Source: an uncultured Prevotellaceae bacterium
GTDB taxonomy: Bacteria > Bacteroidota > Bacteroidia > Bacteroidales > Muribaculaceae
Reading direction: 5' to 3'
DNA: 64,000 nucleotides
NCBI GenBank assembly: GCA_905207705.1
Contig: CAJLMA010000007.1
Span: forward strand, 65,110 to 129,109
Program-made: the position numbers and the translations under genes
Shown here: piece after piece, positions 23,177-33,398 of the stretch
Layout: every line of letters begins with the position of its first letter
How positions within the stretch are numbered: position 1 is the stretch's first letter
Notes under the pieces: model-generated
The model's input: the letters and a program-made list of their open reading frames with translations, nothing else
Database searches by the model: none
What the model was told of the DNA's origin: nothing

Positions 23177-25639
23177 TTATTTCTTTATGAATTTCAATGT
23201 GGATGAATTGTTTCCTGTCGTTATGCGCACGAAGTAGTTGCCGGCAGGCAGGTTTTCGACATTGATTTGCATTGACGATGAGCCGTCGCCGTTGTAGCTT
23301 CCTATTGTTGCGCCGGCAATGTTGAACAGTGTCACATTATCGATTGCTTCGGTTGCTGTCACGTTGACGATGTCATCGGCCGGGTTGGGGTATACACCTG
23401 TTTTACCGGCATTTATTGTGCCTACGGCTCCGCCTTTGTTAGATAGTGTAAATGAACATGGTGGCAGGAGCATGCGGCTGCCGTCTTCGAGCATCAACAT
23501 GTAGGACTCGCCATCTACGCCTTCGGTAAAGGTTCCGTAAAAATCCACGACTACGGTAGATTGTGGGTCGATTGCTATTTGTTTGGATGCAAATAACTTT
23601 ATTTTAGAGCCTCCGCCGGCTGGATATAGATAGGCGTTTACTGAACCTAAATAGTCTGTATTTTCTGGGTTTGTAATCGTAGCCTGCAAGTGCATGTTGG
23701 TTGCATCAACGTTTTCATTCGACGGGATGAAAGTCGGAGCTCCGTTAAGCGAAATTTTAGGATTTCCCACTTTCACTTGAATCATGTCGTTGAGGGCTAT
23801 TCCATCGCTTGTTATTAAAGCTAAGTAATATTGTCCGCTACCTTCAAATTCGATCTCTTGCGAAAGTGTAACAGTGACTTTTTCTCCGGCAGGAATCGTA
23901 ACCACGCTGTAAGCAGCATAGTCGTATCCGTTATATACTATTTCTCCTGTGTTCATGTCGACAAGGCCGATTCCAAGTTCCTCGGAGAATGTTGAGGAGC
24001 CATTGTTGGATATAGTGGCTTCAACTTTGGCTTCAACTCCGTTGTCAATAATGGAGAGCAACGAAATGTTGTCGACATGTATGTTCTCTTGTGTTTTTAC
24101 AGGAGCATTTTGCATGGTTACATTATCGCCGTCGACAACCATTTCCACATATTGGCTTCTTGTGTACCAGATGTGTATGTATTCTATGCCGTCGTCTTCA
24201 TATTTGCGGTAAGCAGGATATACTTTGTATGTGCCGTCGGCTATGTTTGCCGGTATGTCAAATTGGATTACCGGTTGGTTTCCATACCACATTGGCATTC
24301 TTGTCCTGCGTGTGGAGAATGTCTGTGAAACAACTTCCCCGTTCATGTCCTTGATGATTGCTCCAAGGTATATGTCGGCATCGTTGCAACCTTGATTGTA
24401 GCATATACCCATTGCGATTGAAGAACTGGAGCCTTTTGTGGCAGTTTTAGTATTGTCTTCAAGATTATCGCATGTAATCTCAAATGTAAGGGCATCGTCG
24501 GCTTCAGGCACTTTTACGTTGATTATGGCACCTTGAGTGTAATTGTAGCCACTGTTGGAGCCGGCACCTGTGCCTTGTTCTCCCGGATTCAGTGCTGCAA
24601 GACGGAAATAACCGTCCGACAGGCCTCTCCATCCCCAGTTGACGTGGAAATAGCCTTCGGTGTTGTATCCGTCGATGATGAAGGCATGGCCTCCGCCCGA
24701 TGATTGTCCTGTGTAGAACACGGGACGTGCGGCATCGATTTCACCCTTTACGATAGATACCCATTCGTCATATTGGCGATAGTCACGGTTGATGTATTGG
24801 ATAGATCGTGAGTATCCGAAGTATTCTTGCAAGGCTATGGCCGGCATGAATGTCAACGCTCCGCTTGACCATCCGTATTCCATGTTCTGGGCGATTCCGC
24901 AATGGTACATGAGTTCGGCCACGGCATCTATCGATTCTTGGCTGCTGGTATCGTCATAAGTCCATTGCATCAAGTCCCACTTGTAATAAGTGTTTTCGAA
25001 GTCGGCTTTCAATTGAGTGCCGTTCCATGTGTAGTGGTTTTCGCCAGTTCCGTGTTCAGGATAGCGGTAATAGTACATCAGTTGGGCCAATGCCGTTGCG
25101 GCGCATCCTGTAGCGGCACGTTCACCGCCATAGTTGGGCAGTACCGGGCACATGTTGTTGTAAGGCTCGGTTTGGTCCCATTGGGTCTTGATGAGAGGCT
25201 CTACCTCGGTGTCGAATGTAGGAGCTGATGAGGCCGATGTGCTGATGCCGTTTTCGATGGCGTATTCTATCTGGCGGCCATATTCCGAAAGCCACCATTG
25301 CAAATTTTCGGGCAATTCCTCATAATTGAATGTACCGTTGTCGGCATAACCGAGGACAGGAGAGTCCACCATGTCATCGCCGGCAATTACGACGTAACCT
25401 GCGTTGTTGCCGTTGTCGACTACATAGAGGAGGTTGGAATTGGTCTTTTTAGAGACTGCGGTGTAGGCAATCTTTGGTTGTGCGCCCATTGTCGAAGCTC
25501 CGAGCGATTGTGTCTTGGCCGAGTTGCCGACAAATTGGCGTGCCAAAGCTATCGCTTGAGCTTCGCTTATCTGTTCGGCTTGCATTGAGCCAAACCCACA
25601 GCATGCCAAGGCGAGTAATAGATAATATGATTTATTCAT
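23177..25639 (-). CDS. C10 (streptopain-like) cysteine peptidase with T9SS C-terminal domain
   Basis: An 820-residue secreted papain-fold peptidase. Signal peptide 1-21; a propeptide of the C10 type about 22-140 (SEAQAIALARQFVGN); catalytic Cys179 in ERAATGCAATALAQL; catalytic His318 in SSGGGHAFIIDGYN; NWGWRG downstream. The middle and C-terminal part carries beta-sandwich domains, and the last 75 residues (GVYPNPADDIVNV ... LPAGNYFVRITT ... LKFIKK) are a type A T9SS sorting domain, so the protein is exported across the outer membrane and probably anchored. Relatives include streptopain and Prevotella interpain. It has its own promoter and terminator. Confidence 0.95.
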   Translation of the reverse strand: MNKSYYLLLALACCGFGSMQAEQISEAQAIALARQFVGNSAKTQSLGASTMGAQPKIAYTAVSKKTNSNLLYVVDNGNNAGYVVIAGDDMVDSPVLGYADNGTFNYEELPENLQWWLSEYGRQIEYAIENGISTSASSAPTFDTEVEPLIKTQWDQTEPYNNMCPVLPNYGGERAATGCAATALAQLMYYYRYPEHGTGENHYTWNGTQLKADFENTYYKWDLMQWTYDDTSSQESIDAVAELMYHCGIAQNMEYGWSSGALTFMPAIALQEYFGYSRSIQYINRDYRQYDEWVSIVKGEIDAARPVFYTGQSSGGGHAFIIDGYNTEGYFHVNWGWRGLSDGYFRLAALNPGEQGTGAGSNSGYNYTQGAIINVKVPEADDALTFEITCDNLEDNTKTATKGSSSSIAMGICYNQGCNDADIYLGAIIKDMNGEVVSQTFSTRRTRMPMWYGNQPVIQFDIPANIADGTYKVYPAYRKYEDDGIEYIHIWYTRSQYVEMVVDGDNVTMQNAPVKTQENIHVDNISLLSIIDNGVEAKVEATISNNGSSTFSEELGIGLVDMNTGEIVYNGYDYAAYSVVTIPAGEKVTVTLSQEIEFEGSGQYYLALITSDGIALNDMIQVKVGNPKISLNGAPTFIPSNENVDATNMHLQATITNPENTDYLGSVNAYLYPAGGGSKIKLFASKQIAIDPQSTVVVDFYGTFTEGVDGESYMLMLEDGSRMLLPPCSFTLSNKGGAVGTINAGKTGVYPNPADDIVNVTATEAIDNVTLFNIAGATIGSYNGDGSSSMQINVENLPAGNYFVRITTGNNSSTLKFIKK

Positions 25640-25705
25640 TGAGGTAAAAAAGTTATAGTTATTTCTAAAGATTGTGGTATAATTAAGCTATAATAATTTC
25701 GGATG

Positions 25706-25713
25706 CAAAGGTA
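25706..25713 (-). promoter_or_regulatory. -7 element for the C10 peptidase gene
   Basis: TACCTTTG on the minus strand, predicted leader of about 65 bases; the -33 region is AT-rich without a clear TTTG. Confidence 0.45.
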
Positions 25714-25813
25714 TGTAAAATTGTGGGTATTTTTAGAAATTACAATAATTTTTGTCCGAATTGTTGCCAATATTATGTCTATTTGTAATCTTTTTTATTT
25801 CTATTTGCAAAGA

Positions 25814-25851
25814 ACGGGCGGCATGCGTAGATTTTTTTGCATGCCGCCCGT
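25814..25851 (-). terminator. hairpin after the M6 peptidase operon
   Basis: ACGGGCGGCATGC (25814-25826) pairs perfectly with GCATGCCGCCCGT (25839-25851), 13 bp, 40 bases past the last gene of the operon. The U-tract is poor (TCTTTGC), yet position and strength fit a 3' end structure. Confidence 0.7.
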
Positions 25852-25890
25852 CAAATTATGTCGTGTCGCCTATTGCGATGAGTTGGGATA

Positions 25891-27888
25891 TCATCTTACG
25901 ATGACCTTGAAAGCCGTGCCGCCTATCTTGACAATATATATGCCGGCTTTCATGTCGATAGTGTTGCTGCCATGATTCAAGTCGAACCTGCCTGCAAGGC
26001 TTCCGGCAATGGTGTAAATTTCTGCTTCTTGTGCATCGGCAGTTTCGATGTTCAAGGTCCCAACAGAGCCAAAGACTTTCACATTGGCATCGGTTTCGTT
26101 TATTTCCACGCTGCCGTTTTCTCCAACAAATATTTCTTTCGATGGGTCAGAATAAATATATTCTTCTTCACCGTTGGTGACGGCAGTGACGGTATAAGAC
26201 AGGTTCTCTCCGTTACGCTTGCCGGGTGTTTCTATATACAGCGATGTCCCATAGGCTACATCGGCCGAGTACATGCGTGCTACTATGTCGCCTGCGTTCA
26301 TTTCGCGTGTTATGGTCACGTCATCAATGAAAAGTATGGCATTGGTGCCGTATGGGTCGTTTGTATCGGCGTAGGTGATGACAAAATAGAAACTGTCGTA
26401 GTTGTAGGTGCTGAACGTGAATTCATACTCAGATGTGGTTCCGTTTGTGATGGTCTTGCGCTGCCAATCGGAATTTTCTCCGCTTGTCGCATCGGCTACA
26501 AGCACTCCTATTTCGGCAGCCGAGGAGCAGTTGACACCCATTGCCGAGATTTTTACTTTTGCCGTTCCTGCGGCTTTTGATGAAATGGCATAGACAGGGG
26601 TGTAGAGGAATGAGTATTGTCCACTTATGGAGTAATAGTTTTTAAGTCCTATCATTCCATTGGCCATCACCGATGTTATGGCTTCCCAGTTAGGATATTT
26701 TGTATATTCGTCGAGCAATGTTTGCAATTGGTTGTAGGCCGGTGTTGAAGTGGTTCCTTCTGTGATGCCATTGAAATCTTCTTTTTCGAGCGTGTAAGTG
26801 CCCGAGATTGGCATCGTGTAGTAGGAAATCGTGCTCAACGAGTAAAATATGGCATTGTCGGCGGCCTCCCAGTTGGCACGGAATCCGGCATCGCTTACTT
26901 CGGTGGCAGGCAAGGCTACGGGAGAGCCTACGCTTGTAGACGGGGCTTTTACGCACACTTGCGCCGATTCGGCCGACACGTCAACTCCGTCGGTGGCTTT
27001 TACTGTATAGAAATACAATGTGCCTTCGTCCAGGCCTTCAACTGTGTAGGATGTCCCTTCTACTTCCTTGTCTTGGATAAAATATTGCCTTGCATTGTTG
27101 CTGTCGTAGCTGAATACATTGAGGAAGTAGGCTGTGGCGGTAGTTACGGCATTCCAGTTGGCCGTGAATCCAGTGGCAGTGATGTCGGAAGCTGCTGCCG
27201 CGATTGGGGCAGAAATTGGCATGTCGGGTTCTTCGCTTGAGCCTGCGACTTGCTCTATCACAATGTCGTCGATAAACATCTCGGTTTCACCGTAGAATTG
27301 TATCAAGGTCGTTTTTGTACCGCCCGAAGCATTCAATGTGAATGTTTTCCAAGTTGTGTTTATCGTTGCATAACCACCTTCTGGGTCTCCATATATATCT
27401 CCATAGAAAACATAGGCATTGGTGGTACCTGTTTTTGTCCTTGCCGAGAATGTTATTGTGAAATTGCCGTTGTCGTCTGTCAAGTCGAGAACAGGTGTCG
27501 CTAAGACAGCATTCGTGCCATTGGCTAGGTAGCAACATCCTCCGGCCTGAAAGGCTTCTATTGCCGACCATCCATAGGTGTGCACATAATCACGCATTAT
27601 GGTCTGATCGTCGTTTATGATGTTGGTCATGTCGGGCTGATCGATGGAGCCGGCAGCAAACAGACTGAAATCTTCGCTTATCACGACCGACGTTTCTTCG
27701 TCGGTATAGGTTGCAACCTGTGAGATGGCTTTCATGCTTGGCGCAGTATGGCGTTGTATGGCCGATGTGGGAAGCGTGTAGGCCGCATCGAGGCGCAATT
27801 GATTGATTTGGGCTGTCGGTGTCGCGGCTTGTGCGCAAGTGAAAGAAATTGCCGCTACGGCAGCCACCGTCAAGATATTTGAGTTCAT
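25891..27888 (-). CDS. secreted fibronectin type III protein with jelly-roll domains and T9SS-like C-terminus
   Basis: A 665-residue exported protein (signal peptide to about residue 21, ending AQA). Residues 70-215 form a beta-jelly-roll of the cleaved-adhesin/choice-of-anchor type (ending ETEMFIDDIVIEQ); 225-315 a fibronectin III domain (FTANWNAVTTATAYFLNV); 320-530 a second FN3-like start and another jelly-roll ending AILFIDDVTI; the last 70 residues (AEIYTIAGSLAGRF ... KAGIYIVKIGG) are T9SS-like. No catalytic motif was found, so a carbohydrate- or protein-binding role is inferred. Its ATG overlaps the stop of the M6 peptidase gene by one base (TAATG), so translation is coupled. Confidence 0.82.
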   Translation of the reverse strand: MNSNILTVAAVAAISFTCAQAATPTAQINQLRLDAAYTLPTSAIQRHTAPSMKAISQVATYTDEETSVVISEDFSLFAAGSIDQPDMTNIINDDQTIMRDYVHTYGWSAIEAFQAGGCCYLANGTNAVLATPVLDLTDDNGNFTITFSARTKTGTTNAYVFYGDIYGDPEGGYATINTTWKTFTLNASGGTKTTLIQFYGETEMFIDDIVIEQVAGSSEEPDMPISAPIAAAASDITATGFTANWNAVTTATAYFLNVFSYDSNNARQYFIQDKEVEGTSYTVEGLDEGTLYFYTVKATDGVDVSAESAQVCVKAPSTSVGSPVALPATEVSDAGFRANWEAADNAIFYSLSTISYYTMPISGTYTLEKEDFNGITEGTTSTPAYNQLQTLLDEYTKYPNWEAITSVMANGMIGLKNYYSISGQYSFLYTPVYAISSKAAGTAKVKISAMGVNCSSAAEIGVLVADATSGENSDWQRKTITNGTTSEYEFTFSTYNYDSFYFVITYADTNDPYGTNAILFIDDVTITREMNAGDIVARMYSADVAYGTSLYIETPGKRNGENLSYTVTAVTNGEEEYIYSDPSKEIFVGENGSVEINETDANVKVFGSVGTLNIETADAQEAEIYTIAGSLAGRFDLNHGSNTIDMKAGIYIVKIGGTAFKVIVR

Positions 27889-30731
27889 TATTGTTTTACA
27901 ATTATTTTTTCAATTTTTATTTCATTGTCGTATTCGGCTTTTACCAGATACAATCCACATTCCGGAACTTGGAATGAAGTTTCTCCTGCCGTAGCGATGC
28001 CGGTAGATATGACTTTTCCATCGGCAGTGTATATGTGTACCATAGCTTCATGCTCGGTTGTAACCGTTATTGAGCGTTCTTTCGATGAGATGGCAATAGG
28101 GGTGTCGGCCAATGAACTTTCAACACCCGACACATACAGGGAGCGTTCGATGAGTCGCGACTCGTTATTGCCTTCATATAGGCATGCTATTCCATATTTG
28201 TGAGTTCCGCCTACTACATTCTCATCTATGTATATGCTTGTCGAAGAGAATCCTATCAACTCATCGTCACGGTAGATGTTGAACCCGACAGGATAATAAG
28301 TGTCACGCATCGGGTCGTAGTCCCCGTCAAACTCTGGTTGCTCTCCGGCAACGAAATCCGATTCGTCTATCGTCGGGGCTGAGAGTTCGGCTCCGAGGAA
28401 CACATTGTACTCAAGCATGTCGCTGCTCCAATCCTCACCACCGATTCTGACAATATTGCCAAGGTCATTGACCGGGGTGCTGTTGTCGCAAACGATGAGC
28501 ACAGATCCTATTGTGGTATTTACGTTGATGCCAATGAGGTAGTCATAACCGGCTTCGATGGTGACAGGCGACAAGAGCTTTTTCTCGTTCCACCTACCCG
28601 AAGCATATTCCGAAGCATTTCGCTCGCTTATCAATTCAAATTCGTCATTTCCCGCCAGGCTTCTCCATACGCACACTTTATAGCTGGTGTTTGCCGGATC
28701 GGTCAAGGGTAAGAACTTGATGACAGATATTTCATATCCTATGTAAGCCTTCAAGTCGGAAGCGTTAAAGCGTTGGGCAACATCCATTTCCGAGCCTGTC
28801 AAGTATTGGTATATTATATTCAGGTCACTGGAGCCGTCGCTTGAACGTGAAAGATGTGTGTTCAGGTCCCATCTTAGTACCACATTGTTTTCATTGACAC
28901 TTGTGGACATGTTTGTGATTATGCTTCCAGGCACTACCACCAATTGTTCCTCGAATGGAGAAACTTTGCCGTCATTGTATAGGACATCGACTTGATAGGT
29001 AGCAGAGGTGCTTGCAAGTGTGTTGTCTACAAATGATGTTTCGGTCGTTTCGGCAAGCATGGAGTTGTTTCTGAACACACGATACGTTTGCACGTCGGAA
29101 TTTGTCGGGGCTTCCCACGATAATGTGACGATTCCCCTGCGGGCGGCGGCAGTGAAGTTTTGTACCGGAGCAGGGATGTCGCCGGCATTGTAGGTGAATG
29201 AAACGAGTCCGTTGTTCTCGGAGATGTTGTCAATGAACGAGTATGCCGGCTTGCCGTCGTTGGAAATGTAGGACGGAGTGGAATTCTCCGAGAATGCCGT
29301 TTTTTGGCTTGTTCCCGGGAAAGGTGCGCCTGCCGAGTTTATGTCGCCATAAGATGCCGGTGTAGTACCAGGATTGGATGATGCCGAGGCACATACGGTG
29401 TAAAGTCCTTGCTCGGCTCCCGAGTTTACAGTGTTGACGAATGCCGTGTTTCTCATTCGGTTTTCGTCGGCATGATAAAGAATGAGTCCATGACCAGGAA
29501 TTGCGCGGTCAAATCCCTCTTGTTGGCGATTTTCGGCAATGTAATAATCTCCGTCGCGCATTGTCGGGAGCAGGTATGCGGCAGGCTGTGAAGATGCGGC
29601 AGGAATGTCGCTGACATTGGCAGTCCCATTCAATATTATAGGATCAACCCATCCGAATTGTATCTTTTGCCACATATTATAGTGTGCCGGAGAATCACCT
29701 GGCGACAAATATTCGTTCCAGTTTCCACCGGCCATTAGGTCCCATTCTCCGGTTCCTTCAAAGTAGCCGTTGCTTTCGTAATCCACATCGTAGAAGTCGG
29801 GAGCTCCGAGATTGTGCCCGAATTCATGACAAAGCACACCTACGGTAGACATTTGAGGCGTGGGCAGTTTGCGCAACAACTCGGGTTGGATGGTGTAGGT
29901 GCGGACTTGTATGCCGTCAAGGTATATGCCTTGCACTTCCGAGCTGTGCGACCATATATCGCTGTAATCAGCTGATGATTCTTGTCCCATTCCTTGATGG
30001 ATTATTGATAGTCCGTCCAACTCTCCGTCTCCGTCGTTGTCAAATTGTGTCAGGTCGAGTCCGAATTGCGAATCGGCAGTGATGAGAGCCTCGCTGATGA
30101 GGTCGGTCATGTCCTCGGTGCTGTACATCGATTTGCTTCGCGACAATTGTATCCAACCGATAACGGTGACTTCGATGTCGAGCTGTCCGTAGGAGTTTTC
30201 CATGTAGAAATCATGGAAACTGCCAGTTCCGTTGTAGTTTTCGGCATTCATCAAGGCATCGAAATCGGCCGGTTGGAATGTCGTTTCGGTGTCGGCAAAA
30301 TTTACAAGGAGCATGAGCAACTTGTTTTTCCCGGTAGACGGGAATGTGCTCTGTAACTGCAAGCTACTGTTGCCGCTTTGGCTTGCCTTTGTATCGGCAA
30401 CCGATGGCAGCGAGTTGGCTTTGAGCAATTTCAACCTTGTCGCTGCTGCAGCATCATTCCCTGCATAAGGGATCTTAGATGCCACTATCTTGCCGTTGTC
30501 GTTTATTTTGGCATACATCATGTAGCCGTTGTCGGCCTGTTCAAGCAAGTAGCCTTGTGGCGTTTCAATCCAATGTCGATGCTCATCGCCACGGAGTCTT
30601 AATGTGACTGTCGTACCATCGGGTTGTGTATATGAAATATCTTTCGGAAATGCCGGAACTGAATGAACCGGCATTGTCCAAAAGATGTTCATGAGACAGA
30701 TTGCACAAAGTGCTTTCAAATAAAATTTCAT
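27888..30731 (-). CDS. M6 family secreted metallopeptidase with FN3 and T9SS-like C-terminus
   Basis: A 947-residue metallopeptidase of the immune-inhibitor-A (M6) type. Signal peptide about 1-27; propeptide with YTQPDGTTVTLRLRGDE (35-51); peptidase domain about 130-480 with calcium-site-like DNDGDGELDG (231-240) and zinc motif HEFGHNLGAPDFYD (302-315). A fibronectin III domain follows (about 515-600), then jelly-roll domains, and a C-terminal sorting-like domain (MVHIYTADGKVIS ... GLYLVKAEYD). It is the only enzyme of the three-gene operon and presumably degrades host or dietary protein outside the cell. Substrate unknown. Confidence 0.93.
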   Translation of the reverse strand: MKFYLKALCAICLMNIFWTMPVHSVPAFPKDISYTQPDGTTVTLRLRGDEHRHWIETPQGYLLEQADNGYMMYAKINDNGKIVASKIPYAGNDAAAATRLKLLKANSLPSVADTKASQSGNSSLQLQSTFPSTGKNKLLMLLVNFADTETTFQPADFDALMNAENYNGTGSFHDFYMENSYGQLDIEVTVIGWIQLSRSKSMYSTEDMTDLISEALITADSQFGLDLTQFDNDGDGELDGLSIIHQGMGQESSADYSDIWSHSSEVQGIYLDGIQVRTYTIQPELLRKLPTPQMSTVGVLCHEFGHNLGAPDFYDVDYESNGYFEGTGEWDLMAGGNWNEYLSPGDSPAHYNMWQKIQFGWVDPIILNGTANVSDIPAASSQPAAYLLPTMRDGDYYIAENRQQEGFDRAIPGHGLILYHADENRMRNTAFVNTVNSGAEQGLYTVCASASSNPGTTPASYGDINSAGAPFPGTSQKTAFSENSTPSYISNDGKPAYSFIDNISENNGLVSFTYNAGDIPAPVQNFTAAARRGIVTLSWEAPTNSDVQTYRVFRNNSMLAETTETSFVDNTLASTSATYQVDVLYNDGKVSPFEEQLVVVPGSIITNMSTSVNENNVVLRWDLNTHLSRSSDGSSDLNIIYQYLTGSEMDVAQRFNASDLKAYIGYEISVIKFLPLTDPANTSYKVCVWRSLAGNDEFELISERNASEYASGRWNEKKLLSPVTIEAGYDYLIGINVNTTIGSVLIVCDNSTPVNDLGNIVRIGGEDWSSDMLEYNVFLGAELSAPTIDESDFVAGEQPEFDGDYDPMRDTYYPVGFNIYRDDELIGFSSTSIYIDENVVGGTHKYGIACLYEGNNESRLIERSLYVSGVESSLADTPIAISSKERSITVTTEHEAMVHIYTADGKVISTGIATAGETSFQVPECGLYLVKAEYDNEIKIEKIIVKQ

Positions 30732-30750
30732 CTATCTTGTCGTGTCAAAA

Positions 30751-33114
30751 TTATCTTATTACTTTAAAGCTGTTGTTCCCAACTGAAATTACATATACGC
30801 CATTGGTCCAATCCGAAGCAGGCACGATGGTATCGGTGCCGTCGGCAACGCCTGTGTAAACAAGCATTCCTGTTACCGAATAAACAGCAATATTGTCGCC
30901 TTCGTTTGCTCCTGCAATCCTATAATTGCTGCCATCGAACGATGCGTAAACTTTTACTGCTGCGTCTTGCGCAAGTGTGTTTTCAACATTGTCGGTAAAC
31001 GGTTGTATTTCAATCCAAGGAGTTACATTGAAGCAATATCCCTTCATCTCGGGTGAGAATTCGTCGGCACGGCACCATTCTCCAAGAGCATCAAAGTCGC
31101 TGTCGGGAAGAGCCTTTGTAGGTTTCACATAGAGAGAAGTCTGTCCGTTGGCACGCTTGCGAGGGTCGCCACTGAACCAAGTGCGATATGTTCCTTGTGG
31201 GATAGGAGAGTCGAGGGTAATGTTGTCGTCATATTCCACTGCAATGTAGAATGTACCTTGAACTTCTATCGGAGTTTCAAAGTCGTGCGCATATCTGATT
31301 GGCTTGTAGATGCCACCGTCGGCATAGGCATCAACGAGCTTCTCGCTCCAAGAGTATATTGGGTTGTCCATGTCGGGTTTTCCGTCCTTTTCTGGATATA
31401 TAACATGGGTAACTTCCTTTTCTGAGTCGTCGCCTTGTTCAAGGTTCTCATTGTCGAAGATGAAGATGCCATATTCAAGTACGTTGTATGTGATGGAAGA
31501 AATCTTCAGTTTCACATCGGCAGGTATTTCCACACGTTCGGCAATGCTGCGGTAGTAGTGGTTGACACCTACGGCATAGTCGTAGTACACTTCGTGAGTG
31601 TCATAGTCTTGGATTGAACCGTCTTCACGATAAGCAGGCAGGTCATTTTGCTGGTAAATGCGGTCGAGTACGTCGTTTGCAGTTTGGATAGGCGTAATGT
31701 CGCTCACGCCATCAGTAGGAATAACTTCCGGAGCAAAACTCAATTGGAACTTGGATGTTCCACCCTCATTTGTAGCTTCGAGAATTATTTCATAAACACC
31801 TGTTGCAGGGAATGTTATTTCGGGTTCGGCAGCAGTCGGATCCGATATTTCGGCATCCTGGTCTCCTGTTACGCTCCATTGGTATGTTTCTGCGCCTTCC
31901 ACGTTGTTAATCATCTTTACAGGCTGGTTGCCAAATAGCATTTGCATCCCGGTAAATACATCTTGGGTGAGGTTTGGCAGGTAAATATTTCCTGTCGGAG
32001 CCAATACCATCCCTTCGGCAGTCAATGTGAAGTCATCGATTGCGATGTATCCGTCGCCGCTGTATTCAGAGCAAGCCCAGAAGCCGAAGCAGTATTCTGC
32101 TGTGGTTTCTGGAATGAATGTGAGCTCAACGCGTTGCCATGAAGATATGGTCATGTCGGAAATTTCGGTAAGTACGGTGGTGTGAACATCCGATGACTGG
32201 TCTTGTCCGACGGTAACTTTGAATTTGGCAGTGTTGTTTCCTCCCGGCATGTACAGATAGAACGACAATGTGTATTCCTTGCCAGCTTCCATTTCGAGCA
32301 GCGGAGAATATGCAATGTCTTGACGGCCTGTAGTGAGTGAAGATGTTGTAATCATGTAGTAGGTACCAGACACTGCGTCAAGATATGTGAGATTGGCAGT
32401 GAAGAACGGGTTGGCTCCTGTTGTCAGCCATCCTGTGGGAAGGTTGTCGCCGCTGTAATGGGTTTCATCGTCGAATGTCTCGTAGTAGGGTATCGTAGGC
32501 AGCCATTCAGGAGTTTCCTGCGAGCCGCCGGTGATTGAGAAATCGTCAATCATGATGAAGCCGTCGTTGCTCAATGCCGAGCAAGCCCAGAAGGCAAAGC
32601 AGTATTGGCCTGTGGTTTCAGGCGTGAATGAAAGCTGTACAAGCTCCCACGGGCTTGTGGCAGCATCTTTCTTCTCATACAGGATTGTAGCCTGTGCATC
32701 TTCGGCCTGGCCTTGTCCTACGGTAAATTTCATTGACGGGGTGCGGCTTCCTTGCTGCATTTGCAAGTAGAATGAAACGGTGTAGTTGACACCTGCTTCC
32801 ATTTCCATTAACGGAGTATAGGTGATGTCGTTCCTGCCCGAGCTCATCGATATGCTTGCTACAAGAAGGTTCTCGCCCGAGTGGGGTGTATATCCCCATT
32901 CAAGGCCGTTTACGACTTCAAATGGAACGCTTCCTGTCGACAGCCATCCGGTTGGGACTCCGCCTATTTCTCCATTGGCAAAGTGTGTAGCATCGTCAAA
33001 AGATTCCTCATAAGGAATTGTGGCTGTCCATTCTTGCGCCATGGCAGTGTGGCTGCATAATCCTATGCATGCAAGCAATGCGATTAAGCCGATTGTTTGT
33101 AGTGATTTTTTCAT
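30751..33114 (-). CDS. secreted protein with two jelly-roll repeats, PKD-like domain and T9SS-like C-terminus
   Basis: A 787-residue exported protein and first gene of the M6 operon. Signal peptide 1-26 (ending TAMAQ). Two clearly duplicated domains (about 27-195 and 197-365) both begin with TIPYxExFDDxTH and contain GWLxTG and FIMIDDF or YIAIDDF, the cleaved-adhesin/choice-of-anchor J type. A PKD-like domain follows (about 385-475, AETYQWSVTGDQDAEISD), then an unassigned beta-rich region and a C-terminal domain ending NGVYVISVGNNSFKVIR. No catalytic residues were recognised; likely a surface adhesin or binding partner of the peptidase. Confidence 0.82.
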   Translation of the reverse strand: MKKSLQTIGLIALLACIGLCSHTAMAQEWTATIPYEESFDDATHFANGEIGGVPTGWLSTGSVPFEVVNGLEWGYTPHSGENLLVASISMSSGRNDITYTPLMEMEAGVNYTVSFYLQMQQGSRTPSMKFTVGQGQAEDAQATILYEKKDAATSPWELVQLSFTPETTGQYCFAFWACSALSNDGFIMIDDFSITGGSQETPEWLPTIPYYETFDDETHYSGDNLPTGWLTTGANPFFTANLTYLDAVSGTYYMITTSSLTTGRQDIAYSPLLEMEAGKEYTLSFYLYMPGGNNTAKFKVTVGQDQSSDVHTTVLTEISDMTISSWQRVELTFIPETTAEYCFGFWACSEYSGDGYIAIDDFTLTAEGMVLAPTGNIYLPNLTQDVFTGMQMLFGNQPVKMINNVEGAETYQWSVTGDQDAEISDPTAAEPEITFPATGVYEIILEATNEGGTSKFQLSFAPEVIPTDGVSDITPIQTANDVLDRIYQQNDLPAYREDGSIQDYDTHEVYYDYAVGVNHYYRSIAERVEIPADVKLKISSITYNVLEYGIFIFDNENLEQGDDSEKEVTHVIYPEKDGKPDMDNPIYSWSEKLVDAYADGGIYKPIRYAHDFETPIEVQGTFYIAVEYDDNITLDSPIPQGTYRTWFSGDPRKRANGQTSLYVKPTKALPDSDFDALGEWCRADEFSPEMKGYCFNVTPWIEIQPFTDNVENTLAQDAAVKVYASFDGSNYRIAGANEGDNIAVYSVTGMLVYTGVADGTDTIVPASDWTNGVYVISVGNNSFKVIR

Positions 33115-33207
33115 AAAATCGTTTTTGTGTAAATAAATATATGATAATTATAAAGTCCTTGAGGTTATTGTCAAGCGAAAAATGTGCCGTTTCTTTAATT
33201 GACGTTG

Positions 33208-33215
33208 CAAAAATA
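33208..33215 (-). promoter_or_regulatory. -7 element of the M6 peptidase operon
   Basis: TATTTTTG on the minus strand, about 90 bases before the first start codon. The -33 region is AT-rich. Confidence 0.4.
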
Positions 33216-33334
33216 AACATATTTTCTTAATATTAGTATAATTCTTGTAATTATACTGAAGTTGGCTGTCATTTTGTCAAAAAACATATACTAAATGATT
33301 TCATTGTGTAGCTTTCGCAGAGTGCATATAAAAA

Positions 33335-33366
33335 TCATGTCGATTCTTGGCGTTGAATCGACATGA
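33335..33366 (-). terminator. terminator of proBA
   Basis: TCATGTCGATTC (33335-33346) pairs perfectly with GAATCGACATGA (33355-33366); on the minus strand it is followed by TTTTTAT. It lies 33 bases past proA. Confidence 0.85.
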
Positions 33367-33398
33367 TGTGGTATCGTGATGGAATTGTTTGAAAAGCG

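Noticed and set aside
27590..32899. Numerous long frames on both strands inside the secreted-protein genes
   Set aside because: They are shadows of the long minus-strand genes, with no promoters or domain content.
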